Below, one piece after another: positions 1 through 5,407 of a DNA stretch of 8,001 bases. This DNA is from an uncultured Treponema sp. GTDB lineage: Bacteria > Spirochaetota > Spirochaetia > Treponematales > Treponemataceae. The DNA lies in contig CALFJF010000057.1 in the NCBI GenBank assembly GCA_937877535.1, positions 1 to 8,001 on the forward strand, read 5' to 3'. The position numbers were made by a program, and so were the translations under genes. Within the stretch, counting starts at the first letter, position 1, and each line of letters begins with the position of its first letter. The notes beneath the pieces were generated by a model, which saw only the letters and a program-made list of their open reading frames with translations, was not told the origin of the DNA and made no database searches.

Positions 1-62
1 TCGCCGTGAACATGGGGCTTCGCTTGGGCTTCATGCAGTTCGTGGAGATTCGGTTTAAATGA
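1..62 (+). CDS. C-terminal end of an unidentified upstream gene (partial)
   Basis: The frame beginning at base 3 is open from the window edge and ends with TGA at 60-62. It encodes AVNMGLRLGFMQFVEIRFK. The stop overlaps the next start in an ATGA arrangement (ATG 59-61), which is typical of translationally coupled operon genes and is the main reason to believe the frame is real. The other forward frames give a stop near the edge or a less plausible peptide. The last 13 residues alternate hydrophobic and polar (L.L.F.Q.V.I.F), as in a beta strand near a protein C-terminus, but a family cannot be named from 19 residues. Confidence 0.55.
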   Translation, partial: AVNMGLRLGFMQFVEIRFK

Positions 63-415
63 AACAATCTATCTGGGATACATTCGCGCCCATTTACGAG
101 CTTGCGATGCGCTCCCAAAAAAAGCAGTATGAACTTCTCTACGAAAAAATCCGTGCGGCGGTGGGCGGAAAGTGCGTGCTGGAACTTGCGCCAGGTCCGG
201 GCTTGATTGCAAAAAACATCGCGGAAAGTGCGGCATCCGTTGTTGCGACCGATTTTTCTGAGAAGATGATTTTACAGGCAAAAAAGAACAAGAACCTTCC
301 GTGCGTGACGCGGCACACGGCGGCGGAAATCAAGAAACTCATGGAAAACGCGGGCTTTTGTGAAGTCAGAACCGAAGAAAAAGGCACGCTGTTTTTGGTC
401 GAAGGAGGAAACTGA
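59..415 (+). CDS. Class I SAM-dependent methyltransferase, internally shortened
   Basis: The first ~77 residues are a recognisable Rossmann-fold methyltransferase N-terminus: a helical start (WDTFAPIYELAMRSQKK), SAM-binding motif I at 40-48 (VLELAPGPG) and the acidic end of strand 2 at 63-66 (ATDF, D65), followed by SEKMILQAKK. The last ~30 residues (AAEIKKLMENAGFCEVR, then a closing strand) match the usual C-terminus of the fold. The central part (strands 3-5 and the catalytic/substrate region) is missing: the protein is 118 residues against roughly 200 in this family. The join lies near residues 78-87 (about bases 290-320). The start is supported by GGAG at 44-47 and by ATGA overlap with the upstream stop; the stop overlaps the next start as TGATG. 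The substrate is unknown. It may be an inactive in-frame deletion product kept for coupling, or decaying. The fold assignment is firm, activity is doubtful. Confidence 0.75.
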   Translation: MKQSIWDTFAPIYELAMRSQKKQYELLYEKIRAAVGGKCVLELAPGPGLIAKNIAESAASVVATDFSEKMILQAKKNKNLPCVTRHTAAEIKKLMENAGFCEVRTEEKGTLFLVEGGN

Positions 416-1335
416 TGTCATTCAAATATGCTCTGGTAAAAGCGATGCTCCGCGTGACGGGTGGGAGCAGGAAGGTGCTGCGTTCGCCGCTTGAAAAGCT
501 GATTGCGGACGCAAAGAAAAAGAGCGCGAAAAACTACATTCCTGAGCTGACCGACCCCGACGGCACGGTTGCCGTTTCACGCACGGAAATTGACGGATTC
601 CCCGTGGTCAAGATGATTCACGCATCGCCCGCCACACCGCGCCGCGCGAACCTGTTCATCATCGGCGGGGGAATGGTCATGCCGCCGTCCCCGCGCTCAA
701 TCCAAAAGGCGCTGCTCGTCGCAAAGCAGACGGGGCTTGACCTGTGGATTCCCTACTACCCGCTGTGCACGGACTATCCCGTGAGCCGCGCGTTCGCCAT
801 GATTCTTGCCACCTACCGCGCCATGCTCGCCGAATACGACGCGGCGCGCATTTCCGTGCTCGGCTCGTCGTCGGGCGGAAACCTTGCGCTCGGACTTCCC
901 GCCTACATCAACTTTCTCAAGGACAAAACGCCCATGCCCGGCGCAGTCATTGCGCTCTCGCCGGGAAGCTGTCCCGCCACTGACGACGAGCGGCAGCGCA
1001 TGGACGCGCTCGACAAAAAAGACCTTATGATTCCCGCCGCGTTCATGCAGAGCGTCGAGCCGATTCTGCGCCACGGCGACGACTCCGTGCCGGACTTCAT
1101 GCTGCATTTGCAGAACGCCGACTTTACGGGCTGCCCCAAAGTCCACTTCATGTACGGAAGCGACGAAGTGCTTTTCGCGCTCGCCCCGTCGTTCGAGGCA
1201 GCGATGAAAAAATACGGCGTTCCCTACGAAATGATTGTGGGCAAAGGAATGTTCCACTGCTACCCCGTGTTCCCCATCTGCCCCGAAGCGCAAGCGGGCT
1301 GGGAGCAGATGATTGCAATTCTCCGAAACTGCTGA
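415..1335 (+). CDS. Alpha/beta hydrolase (HSL-type esterase/lipase family)
   Basis: This 306-residue protein is a probable cytoplasmic carboxylesterase of the hormone-sensitive-lipase (alpha/beta hydrolase 3) type. An oxyanion-hole segment GGGM at 84-87 follows a hydrophobic strand (ANLFIIGGG), in the place where the family has HGGG. The nucleophile elbow GSSSG is at 150-154 (predicted Ser152). A catalytic Asp is predicted at 250 (MYGSDEVLF) and the His at 281 (GMFHCYP), in the expected order and spacing. The N-terminal ~70 residues form the usual helical cap. No signal peptide is seen. The start is well fixed by a strong AAGGAGG at 402-408, 6 nt before ATG, and by TGATG overlap with the methyltransferase gene. 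Third codon positions are strongly G/C. The natural ester substrate cannot be inferred. Confidence 0.85.
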   Translation: MSFKYALVKAMLRVTGGSRKVLRSPLEKLIADAKKKSAKNYIPELTDPDGTVAVSRTEIDGFPVVKMIHASPATPRRANLFIIGGGMVMPPSPRSIQKALLVAKQTGLDLWIPYYPLCTDYPVSRAFAMILATYRAMLAEYDAARISVLGSSSGGNLALGLPAYINFLKDKTPMPGAVIALSPGSCPATDDERQRMDALDKKDLMIPAAFMQSVEPILRHGDDSVPDFMLHLQNADFTGCPKVHFMYGSDEVLFALAPSFEAAMKKYGVPYEMIVGKGMFHCYPVFPICPEAQAGWEQMIAILRNC

Positions 1336-1344
1336 GGACGGAAA

Positions 1345-1497
1345 ATGAACCGATACGACCACTTGAAAAATGCCCGCTCGCTCACGCTCCGCTTGTTCAG
1401 CGAAAAGGACGATGCGGGCGGATACTGCAATGTGGGCAACACGAAGAAAGTGCTTGACGCGATGATTTCGTGGCTTTCAGAAAACCTTTCGTGCTAA
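1345..1497 (+). CDS. 50-residue ORF, probable C-terminal relic of a second alpha/beta hydrolase
   Basis: ATG 1345 to TAA 1495-1497 encodes 50 residues, with GAGGA at 1334-1338 six nt upstream overlapping the stop of the hydrolase. The ORF is in the same frame as that hydrolase, after its TGA. The segment LTLRLFSEKDDAGGYC followed by NVGNTKKVLDAMISWLSENL resembles the end of acyl-peptidase/dienelactone-hydrolase-like alpha/beta hydrolases. There the pattern is roughly 'ltl..F...ega..HCqvgN......ifdWL', containing the catalytic His and a final helix. Here Tyr stands where the catalytic His would be, and all upstream domain parts are absent. The best reading is a gene remnant that still has a usable ribosome site; whether it is translated is unknown. 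It could instead be an unrelated small protein. The family resemblance is from memory of the motif, not from a search. Confidence 0.5.
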   Translation: MNRYDHLKNARSLTLRLFSEKDDAGGYCNVGNTKKVLDAMISWLSENLSC

Positions 1498-1522
1498 TTT
1501 TGCACTGTCAGCGGCACGGGTG

Positions 1523-2830
1523 CTACAAACGGCGGAGGCTTGGCGGAGCCAGAAGCGTTATGCGAACCAAGCGAATCCGTCGCTGACTTTGCTCTTCCAC
1601 GCGATAGGTGATTCCGTCAACTAAAATCGCTTCGCCTTTTTCTGGCAAAGCGTCAAATTGCTCCAAAAGCCAACCCGCAAGCGTGTCGTAATTGTCGCTC
1701 GAAAGGTTCATTCCCAAAAGTTCGTTCACGTCGTCAAGGCGCAAGTCGCCAGGAATCAAATATTCCGTTGTGGACACAGGCTCAATCCGCTGCTCTGGCG
1801 GTCGCTCGGTGGAATCTTCTTGAACGCTTCGTCCAAAAACGGCTCGCATTATGTCGTCCATCGTAACGATTCCAGAATTCGCCCCGTTTTCGTCAAAAAC
1901 CACGGCAAAATTTATTTTTTCCTTTTTGAATTTTGCGAGTAACTCCGTGGCGGTGAGCGTTTCTGGAACAAAAACGGCTGGAGAAACGCATTTTGAAAGA
2001 AAATTCGGCGAGGAGCGCAGGCGCGATTTTATGAGCAACGTTTTGTAATACACAACGCCAACAACGTTTTCAAAACCGCCCGCGCAAACGGGAAGCCGCG
2101 AAAATCCCGTTTCTGAAAAGATTTTTACGGTTTCCTCGTAGGAAGAGCCCGACGGAATAAATTTTACAAGCGAGCGATGGCGCATTACGTCGTGCGCGTG
2201 CAAATCCGTAAAATCGAATATTCGGTAAAGCATTTTCTTTTCGCTGTACTCAAGCGTTCCCTCGTTTTCACCAACTTCAATAAGGCTTTTTAGTTCTTCT
2301 TCGGTGATGAGCGTTTCGGAATCTTTCCAAAGCGAGTTCAAGAGAATCGTGATTCCGCCAGAAATTCGCGCAAAAATCCACACGAGCGGAAAAAGCACTC
2401 TTTCAAGAAAAATGAGAGCCGAGGCAAAAAGCCCCGCCGCCTTTACGGGAAAAACCGCCGCGAACGTTTTTGGCGTAATTTCCCCAAAAATGATGAGCAA
2501 AAATGCCATCAAAAAAGTCGCAATCGCACTCCCCGCCTCGCCTGCGATTTTTATTGCAACAGTTGCGGCAAGTCCCGACGCAAGCGACGTTACAAAATTG
2601 ATTCCGATTAAAATGAGCGAAAGAAGTCTGTTTGTGTCTTTTTTGAGAAACGCGATTTTTTTTGCGCTCGTATTTTTTTTGGACGGGTCGTCTTCTTTCA
2701 AAAGTTGCTTGAGTTTTAACGGCGTAATCGAAAGAAAAGCCGTTTCGCTTGCAGCAAAAAAAGCAACAACAAAAATTAAAAAAACAACGGCAATCAACGG
2801 AAGCACGATTTGAAACAAAATCTCAAGCAT
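1523..2830 (-). CDS. CNNM/CBS/CorC-domain membrane protein (hemolysin-like), diverged copy
   Basis: 435 residues in the order of the HlyC/CorC family. The N-terminal CNNM (DUF21) membrane domain has hydrophobic segments near 5-27, 68-95, 98-117 and 131-162. It is followed by an acidic linker, a CBS pair (about 212-265 and 280-335) and a C-terminal CorC_HlyC domain (about 350-425, with TLAGWLLEQF at 383-392). Family motifs AASETAFLS (26-34) and FGEITPK (115-121) are present. Proteins of this type act in the inner membrane in divalent-cation (Mg/Co) transport or resistance; the old 'hemolysin' name is not evidence of toxin activity. The usual GNN..VN signature of the second membrane segment is altered to GINFVT (76-81). 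The usual MxPR at the CBS1 entry is MRHR (216-219), and the DEYGGTxG-like motif is DENGANSG (313-320). GAGGAA at 2838-2843 precedes ATG; the start overlaps the preceding gene by 8 bp, indicating coupled translation. Confidence 0.88.
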   Translation of the reverse strand: MLEILFQIVLPLIAVVFLIFVVAFFAASETAFLSITPLKLKQLLKEDDPSKKNTSAKKIAFLKKDTNRLLSLILIGINFVTSLASGLAATVAIKIAGEAGSAIATFLMAFLLIIFGEITPKTFAAVFPVKAAGLFASALIFLERVLFPLVWIFARISGGITILLNSLWKDSETLITEEELKSLIEVGENEGTLEYSEKKMLYRIFDFTDLHAHDVMRHRSLVKFIPSGSSYEETVKIFSETGFSRLPVCAGGFENVVGVVYYKTLLIKSRLRSSPNFLSKCVSPAVFVPETLTATELLAKFKKEKINFAVVFDENGANSGIVTMDDIMRAVFGRSVQEDSTERPPEQRIEPVSTTEYLIPGDLRLDDVNELLGMNLSSDNYDTLAGWLLEQFDALPEKGEAILVDGITYRVEEQSQRRIRLVRITLLAPPSLRRL

Positions 2831-4130
2831 TTTGCGCTTCCTCGGCTTTTTGTTCGCGGACGCATTTTACGCGCGATATTCTCAGCCCGTCCATTTCAGA
2901 AACCACAAACGAACAGCCGCCAACTTCAATTTTGTCACCAACGAGTGCCATTCTGTCGAGTTTTTCAAGAATAAGCCCCGCAAGCGTTTCATTCATATTC
3001 GAGTCGAGCGGGATTCGGAGTTTTTCTTCAAGGTCGCCGAGTCGCGTCGCGCCGTCAAGTTCGATTTCGTTTTCTGAAAAAGTCGTTTCTTGATTTTTTG
3101 AAAGATTTTTCTCTTTTATGAAAAAATCGCCTTCAACCGCGCCAAAAATTTCGCGCGCAATGTCTTGACTTGTCAAAATTCCGTCCGTTCCTGAATATTC
3201 GTCCAACACAACGGCGAAATTTTGCCTTTTTTCGTGGAGCAACGATTGAACTTGACTCATTTTGGCAGTTCCTGGAATAAAAAGCGGTTCTCGCATGACG
3301 CTTTCCACGCGAAAATCCTCGCTCCGCCCATCGTAAAAAAGCAAATCTTTTACATATAATATGCCTATGATTTTGTCTAAATCGCCGTCGTACACGGGAA
3401 ATCGAGAGAGTTTTTTTCGCTCGCTTAAAGCGATTATGTCGCGGAACGACGAATTTTTGGGAATGCCGACGATTTTTCTGCGCGGAATCATAATGTCCAC
3501 GGCGGCAAGGTCGGTAAATCGAAAAACGCGGCTCATCATTTGTTTTTCGCCCGCTTCCAAAACGCCTTCTTCGCTTCCAACGTCAAGAAATGTTTTGATT
3601 TCGTCTTCGGTAAACGTTGCTCGCTTTGTTTTTGTGTCAATGCCAAAAAGTCCCAAAATCGAACGCGACACAAATGTGAAAAAAATGACGAGCGGCCTCA
3701 AAAGCCAAAAGAAAAACGTTGCAAAGCCCGAAAGCGCAAACGCGATTTGTTCAGGATGGCGCGTTGTAACGCTTTTTGGAGTGATTTCGCCAAATATCAA
3801 AAGAAGCACGGTGGAAATTGCGGTTGCAATTCCAAGACCTTTTACGCCAAAAAGCCCCAAAAAAACGGAAGTGAGGACAACGGAAAGAGCCACGTTTACG
3901 ATTTCATTTCCAACGAGGAGCATATTCAAAAGTTCCTCTTTTTTGTCCAAAAGCCTGCCCACGCGCTGCGCTTTTTTGTCGCCTTTTTTTCGCAAAAAAT
4001 GAACTCTAAGGCGATTCAAAGAAAGAAACGCGCTTTCGCTCGCGCTAAAAAGCAGCGAAAGCGTTACAAACGTTGCAGCAGCAAGCAACAAAACCACAAG
4101 AAAATAAGAATTACCCGAAGGGTCGTCCAT
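2823..4130 (-). CDS. CNNM/CBS/CorC-domain membrane protein (hemolysin-like), canonical copy
   Basis: 435 residues, the upstream paralogue of the pair. The CNNM membrane domain has hydrophobic segments near 9-29, 68-92, 98-118 and 132-158 and carries SASESAFLS (29-37), GNEIVN (74-79) and FGEITPK (113-119). Next come the helical linker (FTEDEIKTFLDVGSEEG), CBS1 starting at IMIPRR (213-218), CBS2 with LDEYSGTDGILT (309-320), and a CorC_HlyC domain at about 350-425 (TLAGLILEKL, 382-391). It is predicted to be an inner-membrane Mg/Co efflux or resistance protein regulated through its CBS pair. It keeps the consensus motifs better than its downstream neighbour, so it is the better candidate for an active transporter. 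AAGGAG at 4142-4147 lies 11 nt from ATG. The 132-bp spacer upstream holds a palindromic repeat and a longer inverted repeat, so this gene pair may have its own promoter or leader. Its stop overlaps the next start by 8 bp. Confidence 0.9.
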   Translation of the reverse strand: MDDPSGNSYFLVVLLLAAATFVTLSLLFSASESAFLSLNRLRVHFLRKKGDKKAQRVGRLLDKKEELLNMLLVGNEIVNVALSVVLTSVFLGLFGVKGLGIATAISTVLLLIFGEITPKSVTTRHPEQIAFALSGFATFFFWLLRPLVIFFTFVSRSILGLFGIDTKTKRATFTEDEIKTFLDVGSEEGVLEAGEKQMMSRVFRFTDLAAVDIMIPRRKIVGIPKNSSFRDIIALSERKKLSRFPVYDGDLDKIIGILYVKDLLFYDGRSEDFRVESVMREPLFIPGTAKMSQVQSLLHEKRQNFAVVLDEYSGTDGILTSQDIAREIFGAVEGDFFIKEKNLSKNQETTFSENEIELDGATRLGDLEEKLRIPLDSNMNETLAGLILEKLDRMALVGDKIEVGGCSFVVSEMDGLRISRVKCVREQKAEEAQNA

Positions 4131-4162
4131 GAAAAATGTAACTCCTTAAAAAATAAGAGTAG

Positions 4163-4244
4163 TGTTACAAAAAGTAAGAAGACTGTGGTTTCGACAAGCT
4201 CAACCACCGCATATTGCTTACAGGTCAGCATACATTTTGTAACA
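4163..4244. repeat. 10-bp perfect inverted repeat flanking the REP-like hairpin
   Basis: TGTTACAAAA at 4163-4172 is the exact reverse complement of TTTTGTAACA at 4235-4244, separated by 62 bp that contain the palindrome at 4185-4207. The arms could pair as the outer stem of a two-tier hairpin in RNA from either strand. They could also be two half-sites for a DNA-binding protein, or ends created by an insertion. The arms are A/T-rich, so chance is not excluded. Confidence 0.4.
4185..4207. repeat. REP-like palindrome, copy C (intergenic)
   Basis: GTGGTT (4185-4190) pairs with AACCAC (4202-4207) around the 11-nt loop TCGACAAGCTC. The same loop, with one-base changes, occurs in two further copies inside purL (6276-6298 in this orientation, 6244-6268 inverted), each with perfectly paired stems. 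Short dispersed palindromes with TCGACARGCTC cores are known as abundant REP-type elements in several bacterial groups and may be moved by RAYT (TnpA-REP) transposases; no RAYT gene is in the window. Copies B and C are both followed by CGC. Confidence 0.75.
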
Positions 4245-4262
4245 TCTCCAAAAAAAGATTAT

Positions 4263-5381
4263 TTATTCGTTTTGATTTTCCGATTCGCTTGAATTTTCAG
4301 CAGCATTTTTGAGGAATTCCTCGTATTCTTTTCTCCAAACTAAAAAATCTTCGATTGACGCTTGAATTGCTGGCGCAAACTCGCTTTCTGGAGCGGCTTC
4401 AAAACTTTTTGTAAGAAGCGAGGCGATTCTGTCAAATCCGCCTTTTTCTGAAAACGATTCCGCGTCTTGCGCTCGCGCAAAAGTCGTTGCCGCTTGAAAA
4501 AACAAAAATTGTCTGTCTTCCGCGCCAATGGCTGGGTGCGTTGCCGCTTCTTCGTATCGCTCGCTTGCGTGAACGGGGTCAATTCCGCTTTCATCGTCGG
4601 AAAGAGCAAGCGAAACAACGTGCTTTCCAACCGAACCGCTCGAATTCGTCGGGTCTAACTCGATGAGTTTTTCGCTCAAACGGCGAAGAAGCCGCTGATA
4701 AGCAAAATCCGTGTCATCAAAAATCGCGTCAATCGCTTCAACTCGCTTTTGAGCGTCAACGCTTTCGTCGTCCGCGATTTTTACGTTCGCTTCAAGTTTT
4801 TCAAGCGAAAGCAACGCGCCGTCGAGTTCTTCGCACACGCGGTCAAAATCGTACAAATCAACAGCCTCTTCCACCGAAGCGTCCTTTGCTTCTGGAGAAG
4901 ACGGGTCAAAATCTTCCTTGAAATCAAAAAAATTAAGACGAGTCACAACAAACCCCTCGCCCGTAAGAAGAAGCGTCGTTGGAATGTCCCGAACGGCGTA
5001 CCGTTGCGCAATTTCCATAGAATCTGCCGTGTCTTCAAGGATTTTTTGCATTTTGAGAATGTCCTCTTCAGAAGCGTCCGCGCCCAAATCGGTCATTTTG
5101 AGTCGCTCAGAAAAATCGAGATTCACGAATTCAAGTTTTTTTCCGTATTTTTTCAAAAACTTCGGAGTTCCAAGGACATTTTTTTGAAGCGAATCAGAAA
5201 TCAAATCCGTTTCAAACGACGTGATATTCAAAAAAATCCCTTTGCCTTCGCGCCCCGCTTTTTCCTTTGCCGCTTCAAAATCGCTCCCCCATTTTTCCCC
5301 GCACGAAACGAGCGCAACGAGGGCAAAAATCAATCCCGCTCCAAAACAAACAATTTTGAACGGCTGTATTCTTTTTTTCAT
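4263..5381 (-). CDS. Lipoprotein with thioredoxin-like fold lacking the CXXC motif
   Basis: The 372-residue precursor starts with basic MKKR, a hydrophobic segment (10-25) and a lipobox LVSC with Cys27, so it is a predicted envelope lipoprotein. Residues about 30-150 fit a thioredoxin-like domain of the thioredoxin_7/DUF255 kind: DFEAAKEKAGREGKGIFL, then a helix, the strand KLEFVNLDF (82-90), and the cis-proline segment RDIPTTLLL (131-139, P134) with the strand GFVVTRL. Where an active enzyme has CXXC, this protein has TSFETDLIS (54-62) with no cysteine. The only mature Cys besides 27 is 183, so redox activity is unlikely. Residues about 200-345 are amphipathic helices of TPR-like appearance, possibly for protein binding, ending in an acidic Ser/Glu/Asn tail. 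GAGG at 5389-5392 lies 7 nt before ATG. The gene follows purL by 26 bp and is probably co-transcribed with it. The precise role is unknown. Confidence 0.8.
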   Translation of the reverse strand: MKKRIQPFKIVCFGAGLIFALVALVSCGEKWGSDFEAAKEKAGREGKGIFLNITSFETDLISDSLQKNVLGTPKFLKKYGKKLEFVNLDFSERLKMTDLGADASEEDILKMQKILEDTADSMEIAQRYAVRDIPTTLLLTGEGFVVTRLNFFDFKEDFDPSSPEAKDASVEEAVDLYDFDRVCEELDGALLSLEKLEANVKIADDESVDAQKRVEAIDAIFDDTDFAYQRLLRRLSEKLIELDPTNSSGSVGKHVVSLALSDDESGIDPVHASERYEEAATHPAIGAEDRQFLFFQAATTFARAQDAESFSEKGGFDRIASLLTKSFEAAPESEFAPAIQASIEDFLVWRKEYEEFLKNAAENSSESENQNE

Positions 5382-5392
5382 TTTTTTTCCTC
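5372..5392 (-). promoter_or_regulatory. Ribosome binding site and start codon embedded in A-tracts
   Basis: On the minus strand, GAGG (5392-5389) is followed by eight A residues (5388-5381), the last of which is the A of ATG. After ATG comes a run of seven A residues (5378-5372). The first tract sets the ribosome-site spacing at 7 nt, and the second encodes the KK after Met. Slippage in either tract would change translation of the lipoprotein. Confidence 0.5.
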
Positions 5393-5407
5393 AAACCATT
5401 TTTTTGA

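Larger units (their letters stand above)
4131..4262. other. Intergenic spacer with nested inverted repeats, upstream of the CorC-like pair
   Basis: This is the only sizeable gap in the minus-strand run (132 bp, A/T-rich). It lies between the stop of the lipoprotein gene and the start of the first CorC-like gene. It contains the ribosome site AAGGAG (4142-4147, minus), a 10-bp perfect inverted repeat (4163-4172 and 4235-4244), and, inside that, one REP-like palindrome (4185-4207). No clear sigma-70 promoter with good -35/-10 spacing, and no stem followed by a T-run, can be picked out by eye on the minus strand. The spacer could hold a weak promoter for the CorC-like pair or simply a transcribed leader. 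Confidence 0.5.

Noticed and set aside
697..1362. Long minus-strand ORF (221 codons) opposite the alpha/beta hydrolase
   Set aside because: It is antisense to a gene with a clear catalytic triad and strong ribosome site. Its His/Arg/Val-rich translation is typical of the complement of G/C-ending codons and shows no domain.
1491..1505. GTGC/GCAC hairpin as a bidirectional terminator between the convergent genes
   Set aside because: The stem is only 4 bp with a 7-nt loop, overlaps the stop of the small ORF, and has no proper T-run on either side.
1533..1546. Direct repeat GGCGGAG within the 3' end of the second CorC-like gene
   Set aside because: Two 7-bp copies a few bases apart in a Pro/Arg/Leu-coding stretch are expected by chance and have no further structure.
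1523..4130. Calling the two CorC-like proteins true haemolysins or virulence toxins
   Set aside because: The CNNM, CBS-pair and CorC_HlyC architecture is that of divalent-cation transport or resistance proteins; the 'hemolysin' name is historical.
4136..4243. Repeated TGTAAC motifs in the spacer as operator sites
   Set aside because: Only the pair at 4163-4172 and 4235-4244 is an exact inverted repeat. The TGTAAC at 4137-4142 abuts the ribosome site and its similarity does not extend beyond a few A/T-rich bases.
3361..4292. Plus-strand ORFs opposite the first CorC-like gene and spacer
   Set aside because: They are Lys/Arg/Ser/Phe-rich shadow translations of a real minus-strand membrane-protein gene, without family motifs.
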